Assembly (NCBI GenBank): GCA_016716085.1 | Contig: JADJWY010000013.1 | Coordinates: forward strand, 110,555-174,554 | Direction of reading: 5' to 3' | Length of the DNA: 64,000 nt | DNA from: Hahellaceae bacterium | GTDB taxonomy: Bacteria; Pseudomonadota; Gammaproteobacteria; Pseudomonadales; Oleiphilaceae | Part shown: positions 24,929 through 34,456 of the stretch, piece after piece | How the letters are laid out: each line of letters begins with the position of its first letter | Position numbering within the stretch: position 1 is the first letter of the stretch | Translations under genes and position numbers: made by a program | The notes under the pieces: model-generated | Databases searched by the model: none | What the model saw: the letters and a program-made list of their open reading frames with translations, nothing else | What the model was told of the DNA's origin: nothing

Positions 24929-25936
24929 ATGCATTTGAAAAGTATGCTTACTTTGCTGGCAACAGGGCTTCTTGTATCGAGCAATGTACTCTCACAAGAA
25001 GTCAATATTTATTCTTATCGCCAACCTCATCTTATTGAACCTGTGCTTTCCCGCTTTACTGAACAAACAGGCATAAAAACCAACGTCGTGTATGCCAAAG
25101 AAGGGATCACCGAGCGACTCAAGCGCGAAGGACGCAACAGCCCTGCAGATATCGTACTGACCACCGAGATCGGCTTGTTGCTCGAACTGGTGGAGAATGA
25201 TCTGGTACAACCCATTCAATCACCCCTGGTCACCACGCATGTACCCGCTAATTACAGGGCCGAAGACGGCAAGTGGGTCGGTCTGACGCTGAGAGCACGA
25301 AGCATTTACGCCTCAAAAGAAAGACAGGTTGCGAAGGATCTCAACTACGAAGACCTCGCGGACCCGCGCTTCAAAGGCAAAGTCTGCACCCGTCCCGGCA
25401 AGCATCCTTATAACATTGGCCTCATCGCGTCGATGATTGCGTCGAAAGGTGAAGCTGAAACCCTGAAGTGGTTGCAAGGCGTAAAAGACAACCTGGCCCG
25501 CAAACCACAGGGCAACGATAGAGAGCAGGTCAAGGCGATTAAAGAAGGCTTGTGCGATGTATCCCTGGGTAACAGCTACTACCTGGGCGCCATGCTCAGT
25601 GAGCCTTCTGAGCGCGCCTGGGCCGAGGCGGTCAATATCGTGTTCCCGAACCAGTCGAATCGCGGCACCCATGTCAATGCCAGCGGTGTAGCTATGACCC
25701 GCTACGCTCCCCACCCCGACACGGCACTTAAACTGGTCGAGTTTCTGACTGACACCGAGGCCCAAAAAATTTATGCCGAGGTCAATTTTGAGTATCCGGT
25801 CAAACCTGGCGTCCCGTCTTCCGCGCTGGTCTCGTCCTGGGGCGAGTTCAAACGAGACAATCTCTCCCTGCCCGAAATGGCAAAATATCGGGCTGCTGCC
25901 GCACGCCTCGTCGACAAAGTTGATTTCGATGGTTAA
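24929..25936 (+). CDS. fbpA: Fe(III) ABC transporter periplasmic binding protein (FbpA/FutA type)
   Basis: A ~335-residue periplasmic protein with signal peptide (start MHLKSMLTLLATGLL, cleavage near VLS-QE). Family motifs: VNIYSYRQPHLIEPVLSRF, ADIVLTTEIGLLLEL, the FKGKVCTRPGKHPYNIGL segment, and the paired-tyrosine ferric ligand region SLGNSYYLGAML. An in-frame ATG at 24908 lies inside the promoter region; GGGTG before the ATG at 24929 favours the shorter start. Fur box and promoter lie just upstream. The permease gene follows. Confidence 0.92.
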   Translation: MHLKSMLTLLATGLLVSSNVLSQEVNIYSYRQPHLIEPVLSRFTEQTGIKTNVVYAKEGITERLKREGRNSPADIVLTTEIGLLLELVENDLVQPIQSPLVTTHVPANYRAEDGKWVGLTLRARSIYASKERQVAKDLNYEDLADPRFKGKVCTRPGKHPYNIGLIASMIASKGEAETLKWLQGVKDNLARKPQGNDREQVKAIKEGLCDVSLGNSYYLGAMLSEPSERAWAEAVNIVFPNQSNRGTHVNASGVAMTRYAPHPDTALKLVEFLTDTEAQKIYAEVNFEYPVKPGVPSSALVSSWGEFKRDNLSLPEMAKYRAAAARLVDKVDFDG

Positions 25937-25942
25937 CGAAGT

Positions 25943-27604
25943 TTGATTCGCATCGGACCGACAGGGAGGAATCACTCCCTGTCTTTGCCCATATTGGATT
26001 TCAGCAATCGGGGGCTGATGCTCCTGCTTTGCCTGCCCGTTGCAGCGATCCTCTGGTTAGCCGCGAATCCGGAAGAGAATCCCTGGCCCCACTTACTTGA
26101 AACGGTCCTTCCCAACTATTTGTACAACACTTTCGCACTATTGATCGGTGTGGGGGCATGCTCAGTCGGACTTGGGTTTTCTCTGGCCTGGCTCTTCCGT
26201 TTCTACGATTTCCCCCTGAAGCGGTTCTTTTCCTGGGCCCTGCTTCTCCCCTTTGCCATGCCAGCCTACATCATGGCCTACGTCTACACGGATTTCCTCA
26301 GCTATACCGGCCCACTGCAAGCGATGCTTCGCAAGGGTATGGGCTGGACGGGTGCAAGTGAATACACCTTCCCTGAGATTCGAAGTTTAGGTGGGGCCAT
26401 TGCCATGTTTTCACTGGTTCTCTATCCCTATGTTTTCCTGACGGCACGAGCAAGTCTGCAAAACGTTTCCGACCATTTGATTCAGGCAGCACGCTCACTG
26501 GGCGCCTCACCTTTGTCCACACTGCTACGGGTTGTTTTTCCATCGGTTCGTCCGGCACTGGCAATCGGCCTCGCGCTGGTTTCAATGGAAACACTGAACG
26601 ACTATGGAACAGTGAGCTATTTTGCAATTCCCACCCTCACCTTCGGACTTTACGATGCCTGGCTCACGATGGGGAATGTCGGTGGTGCTGCGCAAATTGC
26701 ACTCGTACTGATTAGCGTTACCCTGGTGCTCGTATTGGTCGAGTGGCTATCCCGCAACCGGGGAATGCGACAGGCCAGCGGCACACGCCCCGGTCGCCAG
26801 CTTCCCCAGGCCTTAACCGGGTGGCGAAGTGGCCTGGTGCTGACCTACCTGACCAGCTTGTTATTAATCGCATTCGCAGTTCCTTTCTGCATATTGCTGT
26901 ATTACGCAGTGTCATTATTCGAGCAAAACTGGACCCCCCGATTCACGCAGTATGCGATCAACTCAATGAGCCTTGCGGCGTCGACGGTCATCCTACTAAG
27001 CCTGCTATCGTTGATGATCGCCTATGTACAGCGCATCAAAGCACAAGACCGACATTTGCTCACCCGCATTGCCATGCTGGGTTATGCGATGCCGGGCGCC
27101 GTACTGGCCATTGGCGTGTTGGTTCCATTGGGAGGGTTCGACAATTGGCTAAGCGACCGACTGACGGAATACTGGGGCATTTCCTCTGGACTGCTATTCA
27201 GTGGAACGGTATTCGCCCTACTCTATGCCTATAGCTGTCGCTTCTTTACCGTAAGCTTTGGATCCGTTGAAAGTGGACTGATGCAAATTACCCCAGCCAT
27301 GGACCAGGTGGCACAAACACTCGGCTGCAAATCGCCTGAAATCCTCAGACGTATTCATTTACCTCTGCTTCGCCCGGCACTCCTCTCGTCTGCCATCATC
27401 ATTTTCGTGGATGTCATCAAAGAACTACCGGCAACCCTATTGCTACGTCCCTTTAATTTCGAGACTCTGGCAACCTATGTCTACCAATATGCCTCCGACG
27501 AGATGATCCATCACTCTGCGCTGGCAGCTTTACTCATTGTCGCCATCGGGATTGTTCCAGCGATTCTTTTGAATCGCTTTTCTGAGACACAAAAAAACCC
27601 CTGA
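25943..27604 (+). CDS. fbpB: Fe(III) ABC transporter permease (FbpB type)
   Basis: A ~550-residue double-module permease with about 12 hydrophobic segments and two binding-protein-dependent transport signatures: QAARSLGASPLSTLLRVVFP near residue 180 and QVAQTLGCKSPEILRRIHLP near residue 460. This fused two-domain form is typical of FbpB/SfuB iron transporters. The start is uncertain: TTG 25943 opens the frame, CTG 25979 and TTG 25985 lie after GGAGG inside the hairpin, and ATG 26018 is the first ATG. No ATPase gene follows; the stop lies in a strong terminator, so the ATPase must be encoded elsewhere. Confidence 0.9.
   Translation: MIRIGPTGRNHSLSLPILDFSNRGLMLLLCLPVAAILWLAANPEENPWPHLLETVLPNYLYNTFALLIGVGACSVGLGFSLAWLFRFYDFPLKRFFSWALLLPFAMPAYIMAYVYTDFLSYTGPLQAMLRKGMGWTGASEYTFPEIRSLGGAIAMFSLVLYPYVFLTARASLQNVSDHLIQAARSLGASPLSTLLRVVFPSVRPALAIGLALVSMETLNDYGTVSYFAIPTLTFGLYDAWLTMGNVGGAAQIALVLISVTLVLVLVEWLSRNRGMRQASGTRPGRQLPQALTGWRSGLVLTYLTSLLLIAFAVPFCILLYYAVSLFEQNWTPRFTQYAINSMSLAASTVILLSLLSLMIAYVQRIKAQDRHLLTRIAMLGYAMPGAVLAIGVLVPLGGFDNWLSDRLTEYWGISSGLLFSGTVFALLYAYSCRFFTVSFGSVESGLMQITPAMDQVAQTLGCKSPEILRRIHLPLLRPALLSSAIIIFVDVIKELPATLLLRPFNFETLATYVYQYASDEMIHHSALAALLIVAIGIVPAILLNRFSETQKNP
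25960..25986 (+). promoter_or_regulatory. Intercistronic hairpin between binding protein and permease genes
   Basis: GACAGGGAG and CTCCCTGTC form a perfect 9-bp stem with a 6-nt loop GAATCA, followed by TTT. It contains the only GGAGG near the permease start, so it could attenuate transcription, protect the upstream mRNA 3' end, and lower permease translation, all of which would give more binding protein than permease. The structure is seen; the role is inferred. Confidence 0.55.
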
Positions 27605-27617
27605 TCAAAGGGGTTTT
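27594..27617. terminator. Bidirectional intrinsic terminator
   Basis: AAAACCCCT and AGGGGTTTT form a 9-bp stem with loop GATCAA, with T-tracts on both strands. The permease stop codon (27602-27604) is at the end of the left arm. It separates the iron operon from the convergent acyl-CoA ligase gene. Confidence 0.85.
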
Positions 27618-27677
27618 GACAGGTCGCCGCTTACCTTAATCAGTCAGATAAGGCTCACAACGTCAGTGAGGCAACAC

Positions 27678-29351
27678 TTACTGCCAGATGACCTTTTTAC
27701 GCGCCGCGTACCAGTCATCCCACAGCTCACGATAGGCTTTCTCGATAATGTTGCGTTTCATTTTCATGGTCGGTGTCAGGAACGCATTTTCAATGGTCCA
27801 TTGATCGTTGACGACGGCGACAAACTGCAAGGCCTCATGAGGATCGACCGTGCTGTTGATATCATCAATAATCGGCTTGATGGTTTCCTCGAATTCCTTA
27901 CGGAAGTTGGGGTCATTCCGCTTGGGATAGGCATCTTCTGACAGCATGACCAGGCAGTGAGGCTGAGGGTAGTCGGCACCGCTGACACACACCATTTCCA
28001 CCTGCGGGTGAGCCACGATCCGGTTCTCAATGGGGGCCGGTGCGACATATTTCCCTTTGCTGGTTTTAAACAGCTCTTTACTGCGTCCGGTCAGCTTCAA
28101 ACGACCCAGCTCATCAATTTCACCCAAGTCCCCTGTTTTCAGGTAACCATCATCGGTAAACGATTCCGCGGTAATATCAGGCGCTTTGTAGTAGCCCATC
28201 ATGCTCGCCGGACTCTTGATCTGAACTTCACCCTCCGGTGAAATACGCTGAAGGACGCCCGGGAGCGGCTCTCCCACATACCCCACCCGAACGCGCCCAG
28301 GTTTGGTCATGTGTGAATAAGCAAAGTTCTCTGACATCCCGTAGCCTTCCAGCAATTCCAAGCCAAGATTGCGGTACCACTGGATAATGTCCGACGAAAG
28401 TGGCGCAGAGCCACTGCCCGCGATGCGCACCTGCTCCAAACCAAGCCCGGTGAGTACCTTCTTACGGATGAGACCGGACAGCACAGGAATCTTGAGGAAA
28501 AGGTTGAGTTTCTTTTGCGGCAACTTGTTGAGTACACCAGCCTGGAACTTGGTCCACAAACGGGGAACTGAAATGAAGAGCGTTGGACGCGCACGCTGCA
28601 GATCCTGCAGGAAAGTATCCAGCGACTCAGCAAAGAACACTTGAAAACCTGCCTGCAGCGCGGCTTGCTCTACCACATACCGTTCAAATACATGCGACAT
28701 CGGAAGGTAAGACAGGATACGGTCATCCTTGCTGATGCTCAACTCGCGACAGGCACCGGCAGCGGCATACACCATCGCGTCAAACGAGGTCATGACCCCT
28801 TTGGGGACGCCGGTAGAGCCAGAGGTATAGATGATCGTGGCGAGCTCTTCATGCTTGCGCGTCGGGCTCTCCTTGAACGGTTGGTGCTGCTTGATAATCT
28901 CATCCCAGGTTTCGTAGGTATTGGGCGGACTCAATGGAAAGGACACGCATTTCAGCATTTCTGGAACACCCGGCTTCATCACATCCCAGTCATCCAGTTT
29001 CCCGACAAACAGCAGCTGGGTTTCACTGTGCTCAAGGATTTGGCGCACACTCTCTGCACCCAGCGTCGGATACAAGGGAACGGAGGTATAGCCAGCCATC
29101 CAGATCGCCAGATCCGCCATCACCCAGTGAGCACAATTCTTTGACAAAATGCCGATCTTTGCGTCATCGGGCAAATTCAGCGACTTGAGGTAAGTGGCCA
29201 TGCGTCGCACTTCCTGCGCAGTGCGCTGCCAGGTGTACTCCTCGACTTTGCCATTACCCATCGGCTGGGTCATGAACAAATCACTGGGATGGGCCTTTTC
29301 CCAATAGTAAAGTTTCTGCAGTGGAGTCGGGATATTGGTATGAAGCTCCAT
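27678..29351 (-). CDS. Long-chain acyl-CoA synthetase (AMP-forming)
   Basis: A 557-residue ANL-superfamily ligase. The AMP-binding P-loop IIYTSGSTGVPKGVM, the A5 motif LLEGYGMSENFAYS, the A7 TGDLGEIDELGRLKLTGR stretch (in two halves) and the FKTSKGKYVAPAPIENR A8-type segment are all intact. The last, with PAPIEN, is characteristic of FACS15/ACSBG-like long-chain acyl-CoA synthetases rather than acetyl-CoA synthetase. It activates fatty acids to acyl-CoA. It is monocistronic, convergent with the iron operon. Confidence 0.92.
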   Translation of the reverse strand: MELHTNIPTPLQKLYYWEKAHPSDLFMTQPMGNGKVEEYTWQRTAQEVRRMATYLKSLNLPDDAKIGILSKNCAHWVMADLAIWMAGYTSVPLYPTLGAESVRQILEHSETQLLFVGKLDDWDVMKPGVPEMLKCVSFPLSPPNTYETWDEIIKQHQPFKESPTRKHEELATIIYTSGSTGVPKGVMTSFDAMVYAAAGACRELSISKDDRILSYLPMSHVFERYVVEQAALQAGFQVFFAESLDTFLQDLQRARPTLFISVPRLWTKFQAGVLNKLPQKKLNLFLKIPVLSGLIRKKVLTGLGLEQVRIAGSGSAPLSSDIIQWYRNLGLELLEGYGMSENFAYSHMTKPGRVRVGYVGEPLPGVLQRISPEGEVQIKSPASMMGYYKAPDITAESFTDDGYLKTGDLGEIDELGRLKLTGRSKELFKTSKGKYVAPAPIENRIVAHPQVEMVCVSGADYPQPHCLVMLSEDAYPKRNDPNFRKEFEETIKPIIDDINSTVDPHEALQFVAVVNDQWTIENAFLTPTMKMKRNIIEKAYRELWDDWYAARKKVIWQ

Positions 29352-29530
29352 AGGTCCTTGCCTTCCTGTTTCGATATTTGTTTGAATTTATTAAATCGGA
29401 CTTGCGAACGACTTAGTATATTTTGTAACGTATGTGCAATCAGGACTTGTATCACATGTCGCTGTCGACAACGATACCCTGAAAAGCAGCTGTTTCCAAT
29501 CATTGGCCACCAAACAAATCAAAGAAGAAA

Positions 29531-29929
29531 ATGAGCCAACTAACCTGCCCCCATTGCCAGTATTCGGCCCTGCATTTCGTGGCCGCACCCCTCAACACCC
29601 TGTCGACATCTGACTCTGACTATATCACCGAGAGTTGCCCTCGTTGTGGCATGGCCGTTCAGCAGAATGTGCGGACTACCGCGCTGGGTCAGTTCATCAC
29701 CGGCATTGCCGGAATGCTGATATCCAGTTTTTTGATGATTCAGCAACTGTCCGCCGTGATTGGGCTCTGGCAGTTAGGTCTCTACTCGGAATTGCCAATG
29801 GCCGTGACTTTGCTGCTTGCGGCGGCACTGTTTCTGGGCGCGTGCTTTTACCTGATTCAGATCTCGTTTCACCAGGCCGTTGGCATGTCTCCCTCTCCCT
29901 TGCAGAAACAGACGAATAAGGCGCAGTAG
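29531..29929 (+). CDS. Zinc-ribbon membrane protein of unknown function
   Basis: A 132-residue protein. The N-terminus has two CxxC-type knuckles, CPHC (residues 6-9) and CPRC (about 36-39), that would form one zinc ribbon. Two hydrophobic segments follow (about 52-72 and 85-110). It lies 57 bp before the FIST gene on the same strand, so cotranscription is possible. No named family recognised. Confidence 0.72.
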   Translation: MSQLTCPHCQYSALHFVAAPLNTLSTSDSDYITESCPRCGMAVQQNVRTTALGQFITGIAGMLISSFLMIQQLSAVIGLWQLGLYSELPMAVTLLLAAALFLGACFYLIQISFHQAVGMSPSPLQKQTNKAQ

Positions 29930-29985
29930 GCTACTATAATCGGAAGGGTTCAATTCTTTTTCGCCCTCTGCCAGCCGAGGCCTAT

Positions 29986-31128
29986 GTGCGTACCCAACAG
30001 TTTACCTATCTTGATCAGGGGTGGCGTACCCCCCTTCCGGACACAGCCAATCTAAATGTGCAACTGCTCCTGTGTTTTGGGCGCAGTCGTTACCTGTTTG
30101 AAACTCACGCGCTCACCGATCTGAAACGTTGCTTCCCTCACGCACGAATAGTCGGCTGCTCAACAGCAGGCGAAATTGCGGGCACCTCGGTGCTCGACGA
30201 GTCGCTTGTCGTCACGGCATTGCAGCTGGAGAAAACCGAGCTGGAATTTGCCGCAATCGACATTGATTCAGCCGATCGAAGCCGAGCAGCAGGAGAAGCC
30301 CTGGCCAATCAATTGAAGCGGGCTGATCTCAGGCACGTGTTGGTATTATCGGATGGATTAAACGTCAATGGCTCGGAACTGGTCGCGGGGCTAACATCAG
30401 CGCTTCCTTCAACGGTGTCGCTGACAGGCGGACTTGCAGTTGATTACAGTGATTTCGCGTCGACCCAGGCCTGGCTCGATCGACCGTTCAACACCCCCTG
30501 CGTCGTCGGGGTCGGTTTTTATGGCAGCCATATTCGGATAGGACACGGATCATTGGGTGGGTGGGACAGCTTTGGCCCAGACCGGGTCATCACCCGGTCT
30601 AAGGGAAATGTGCTGTATGAAATGGATGGCAAGTCGGCGCTGGCGCTGTATAAGGACTATCTGGGTGACTACGCCAAAGACTTGCCCGCGTCCGGACTGC
30701 TATTTCCTCTGGCACTGAATCAGAATGGCGACGATCAGGGCCCGGTACGCACATTACTCGGTATCGACGAAGACGAACAATCCATGACCTTTGCCGGAGA
30801 TATGCCAGAAGGCATCTCTGCCAGACTGATGAAAGCCAATTTCGACCGACTGATTGAAGGGGCCGAAAATGCTGCATTGCAGACGCAGATCGGTGTAAAT
30901 GGGGAGCCCGCTCCCGACTTCGCCCTGCTCATCAGCTGCGTGGGCCGCAAAATGGTCTTGAAACAGCGGGTTGAAGATGAGACAGAAGCCGTTCGGGATA
31001 TTTTAGGCAATGCCACCTGCTATGCCGGATTTTACTCCTATGGCGAGATCAGTCCGCTGAAAGATGATGTAAAATGCGTATTACACAATCAGACCATGAC
31101 GATCACCACGTTCACCGAGATACTGTAG
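29986..31128 (+). CDS. FIST domain sensory protein
   Basis: A 380-residue soluble protein with FIST_N (about 25-210) and FIST_C (about 215-360) halves. Hallmarks: FPHARIVGCSTAGEIAG, SDGLNVNGSELVAGL, and the C-terminal NATCYAGFYSYGEISP, which is highly diagnostic. FIST domains are thought to bind small ligands such as amino acids and often sit with c-di-GMP or histidine-kinase partners. The start is GTG (29986), with the competing ATG at 29984 out of frame. The PAS-GGDEF-EAL gene begins 6 bp downstream, so the two form one signalling unit. Confidence 0.93.
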   Translation: MRTQQFTYLDQGWRTPLPDTANLNVQLLLCFGRSRYLFETHALTDLKRCFPHARIVGCSTAGEIAGTSVLDESLVVTALQLEKTELEFAAIDIDSADRSRAAGEALANQLKRADLRHVLVLSDGLNVNGSELVAGLTSALPSTVSLTGGLAVDYSDFASTQAWLDRPFNTPCVVGVGFYGSHIRIGHGSLGGWDSFGPDRVITRSKGNVLYEMDGKSALALYKDYLGDYAKDLPASGLLFPLALNQNGDDQGPVRTLLGIDEDEQSMTFAGDMPEGISARLMKANFDRLIEGAENAALQTQIGVNGEPAPDFALLISCVGRKMVLKQRVEDETEAVRDILGNATCYAGFYSYGEISPLKDDVKCVLHNQTMTITTFTEIL

Positions 31129-31134
31129 TTCCCG

Positions 31135-32979
31135 ATGCACAAACTGTTAATCCGGCAATTGCGCAAGCTCTTGCCGCCGGAAATACCCCAGGATGCAATT
31201 CAGGATCTGTTGTCAGCCGTCAATGCGACCTATGAGCAGTCGGATCTGGACAGGCTGCTGCTTGAACGGTCGCTGGATCAGATCACCCAAACGCAAGAAC
31301 AGCTCGCCTCTTCGCTTTCGCTTCTGGATTCAACCCTGCACGCAACCGCTGACGCATTGCTGGTGGTAGATCTCTCAGGCAATGCCATCATTGCCAACGC
31401 GGCATTTCTGTCGCTATTTGAACTGGACGCCGTTTCCAACGCGAATCCGCTGGATGCGCTCAGCTTACGACGCCATATCAATCACTACATCCTCAATCTG
31501 GACGAACTCTATAACCTCATTCGCCATACAACCCACCATGTCACCGCTCACGGAGCCTGTGAGCTGCAGCTGCGCGATGGACGCCACATCGACTGCCGGA
31601 CACAGCCCAGAACCATGGAGAATCAGCCGGTCGGACGCGTCTGGAGCCTGTCTGACATCACCGCGCTTAAAAAAAGGGAACAGGAAGCACTCTTCAATAC
31701 CTACCACGACTCACTGACGGGATTGCCCAACCGCGTGCTTTTCACGCAGCATTTATCCTAGGCACTCGAACGCTGCGAAACAGATGAAGAAGAACTGGCG
31801 ATATTGATGATTGATCTGGATGTCTTTAAGCATGTTAATGACACCTTGGGGGTAGAAGGTGGTGATTGCCTGCTCAAATTGGTCGCCGAACGTTTGGAAG
31901 CCAACTTACCGCGGGATGCATTGCTGGCCCGTCAGAATGCAGACGAATTTCTGATATTGCTACGCGCTATCCGAAATTCGTTTGAACCGACCCTGATAGC
32001 CGAAAAACTGCTGACGGCACTGCAAGAGCGCTTCGTCATCGGGCAGGAGTTAATACATCTCAGCGGATCAATCGGCGTTACGCTCGCTCCGGCTGACGGG
32101 ACCGATGCGGAAAGCTTGATTCGCAAGGCCGATATGGCCATGAGCCAGGCCAAACAAGCCGGTAAAAATCGCGTCAAATTTTTTGCACAGGAATACGAAG
32201 CGATTGCCAATCAGCGGCTCAGCATCCGCAACAGCTTACGCAGCGCCTTAACTAACCAGGAATTTTTTGTCGAATTCCAGCCCAAAGTGCGTATTCAGGG
32301 TGAACGTGAAATTATTGGGAGCGAGGCACTGCTGCGTTGGGTACGCTCTGATGGTAGCCGCATTTCTCCACTGCAGTTTATTCCCATTGCGGAAGAATAC
32401 GGCTTTATCAACGAAATTGGGGAGTGGGTCATCGCCAGTGTCTGCGAGCAACTGGCCCAATGGCGGAACGAGGGCTGTGTCCTCATGCCCGTTGCCATCA
32501 ATATCAGCCTCCACCAACTCCTGCAGGAAAACTTTGTCGACATCCTGCGCTTTAATCTGATGACGCGAGATCTTCCAACCCACCTGCTTGAAATCGAAAT
32601 CACCGAAAGCGCCCTCATGCAGGAAATCGAACGAACAACGCAGCTCCTGGGCACCCTGCAGGAATTGGGCATCCATGTGGCCATCGACGATTTTGGAACT
32701 GGCTATTCCTCGTTCAGCTACCTGAAGCATCTGCCAGTGGAAACCCTCAAAATCGATAAGACGTTTATCGACGACATGCTCAAATCCCCCAGGGATAACG
32801 CTCTTGTGCGCACCTTAATCCAGCTGGCGCATACCTTGGGCATGAAAGTGGTGGCCGAGGGTGTTGAAACTCACGCCAGTCTGAGCGCCCTGATCGAACT
32901 AGGCTGCGACCAGGTACAGGGCTTCATTTTCAGCAAACCCATCTCAGCCAGCGAACTGTGCACCCTGGCCTGCCCCTGA
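31135..32979 (+). pseudogene. PAS-GGDEF-EAL c-di-GMP enzyme interrupted by one in-frame amber codon
   Basis: A 614-residue protein if the TAG at 31759-31761 (codon 209) is read through; both sides are in the same frame. Layout: coiled N-terminus, PAS (about 65-190), GGDEF (about 195-350), EAL (about 365-610). The TAG falls in FTQHLS*ALERC, where relatives usually have Q, so CAG to TAG is the simplest origin. The GGDEF signature is degenerate (NADEF, codons 268-272). The EAL domain looks catalytically complete: EALLRW, IEITESALM, DDFGTGYSSF, LKIDKTF and VAEGVET. So the intact protein would be a phosphodiesterase. It abuts the convergent urtE stop with no gap. Confidence 0.9.
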
Positions 32980-33675
32980 TCAAACGGTCATATAACGACG
33001 AACCTGTTCCTTATCCATCGTTCCACCGGTTCCTGACAGAACGACCTGCCCACGCTCCAATACGATAAAATCATCCGCCAGTGCATGGGCAAAATCCAGG
33101 TATTGCTCCACCAGTACGATGGCCATGTCACCGCGGTCACGCAACTCTGCAATGACACGCTGAATGTCCTTGATGATCGATGGTTGAATCCCCTCTGTCG
33201 GCTCATCCAGCATCAGGAGCTTCGGCTGGGTGACCAGCGCACGTGCGATCGCAAGTTGTTGTTGCTGCCCGCCGGAGAGGTCGCCACCTTTGCGGTGCAG
33301 CATGGACTGCAAGACTGGGAACAGACGATAGATATCTTTCGGAATAATGCGCTTGCTGACTGGCAAACAGGAGAATCCCGTTTTAAGGTTCTCCAGAACC
33401 GTCAACTGGGGAAAGATCTCCCGTCCCTGAGGTACGATGGCAATGCCCATGCGGGCGCGGTCATAAGGCGCCAACTTCGCAATATCCTTTCCCTCCCAGG
33501 TCATCGTGCCAGACTGCAGGGGCTGCTGCCCTGCGAGGGTGCGAAGCAAGGACGTTTTACCCACCCCGTTCCGCCCAAGAACGCAGGTCACCTTGCCAGG
33601 CGCCGCGCCAACATTTACGTTATACAGCGCCTGGCTTGCACCGTAGAATACGTTGATATTACTGGCTTGTAGCAT
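32980..33675 (-). CDS. urtE: UrtE, urea ABC transporter ATP-binding protein
   Basis: A 231-residue LivF-type ATPase with Walker A LGRNGVGKTSLL, signature LSGGQQQQLAIARAL and Walker B LLMLDEPTEGIQPS. The EGIQPS and YRLFPVLQ features are characteristic of UrtE rather than LivF. Last gene of urtABCDE, 12 bp after urtD; it energises urea import with UrtD. Its stop codon abuts that of the convergent EAL gene. Confidence 0.95.
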   Translation of the reverse strand: MLQASNINVFYGASQALYNVNVGAAPGKVTCVLGRNGVGKTSLLRTLAGQQPLQSGTMTWEGKDIAKLAPYDRARMGIAIVPQGREIFPQLTVLENLKTGFSCLPVSKRIIPKDIYRLFPVLQSMLHRKGGDLSGGQQQQLAIARALVTQPKLLMLDEPTEGIQPSIIKDIQRVIAELRDRGDMAIVLVEQYLDFAHALADDFIVLERGQVVLSGTGGTMDKEQVRRYMTV

Positions 33676-33687
33676 ATCGATTTTCCC

Positions 33688-34446
33688 TCAGCGCCCCAGG
33701 TAAACTTCAATCACTTTTTCGTTATTCTGCACTTGCTCCAGCGAGCCTTCTGCCAGCACCGAGCCCTCGTGCAACACCGTGACTTTGCACGCCAGTGCTT
33801 TAATAAAGTCCATGTCGTGTTCGACCACTACCAGGGTATGATCTTTGGCCAGCCGTTTGAACAGCACCGCCGTTTTCTCAGTTTCAATATCGGTCATTCC
33901 CGCTGCGGGCTCATCAATCAACAAGACGCCCGGCTTCTGAATCAACAGCATACCGATTTCCAACCACTGCTTCTGCCCGTGCGATAAACTGCCTGCCAAA
34001 TGGCCGACCCGGTCCTGCAGATCCACCAGCAGGAGAATCTCCTCAATTCGCTGTCGCTGATCCGCCTTCAGACGATGAAACAGAGAAGCGAACACCCCAC
34101 GCCCACCGGCAAGTGCCATCTCAAGGTTTTCGAACACGGTCAGGGATTCGATGACCGTAGGCTTCTGGAATTTACGACCGATCCCCATGTTGGCGATGGC
34201 TGCCTCATCGAAGCGAGTCAAATCAACCGTACCGTTGTAGATAACGTCACCCTGGTCTGGCTTGGTCTTACCTGTAATCACGTCCATCATGGTGGTTTTA
34301 CCCGCCCCGTTTGGACCGATAATGGCGCGTAACTCCCCCGGCTCCAAAAAAAGAGACAGGCTGTTTAATGCCTTGAACCCATCAAAGCTAACCGATACGC
34401 CATTGAGGTACAGAATCGCATTTTGATCAATGTGCTTGATTTGCAT
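33688..34446 (-). CDS. urtD: UrtD, urea ABC transporter ATP-binding protein
   Basis: A 252-residue LivG-type ATPase: Walker A IIGPNGAGKTTMMDVITGKT, the TKPDQGDV segment, degenerate signature LSHGQKQWLEIGMLL and Walker B LLIDEPAAGMTD. The SHGQKQWLEIGM signature is the UrtD hallmark. It lies 10 bp after urtC and 12 bp before urtE. Confidence 0.95.
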   Translation of the reverse strand: MQIKHIDQNAILYLNGVSVSFDGFKALNSLSLFLEPGELRAIIGPNGAGKTTMMDVITGKTKPDQGDVIYNGTVDLTRFDEAAIANMGIGRKFQKPTVIESLTVFENLEMALAGGRGVFASLFHRLKADQRQRIEEILLLVDLQDRVGHLAGSLSHGQKQWLEIGMLLIQKPGVLLIDEPAAGMTDIETEKTAVLFKRLAKDHTLVVVEHDMDFIKALACKVTVLHEGSVLAEGSLEQVQNNEKVIEVYLGR

Positions 34447-34456
34447 GACGGCGCCC

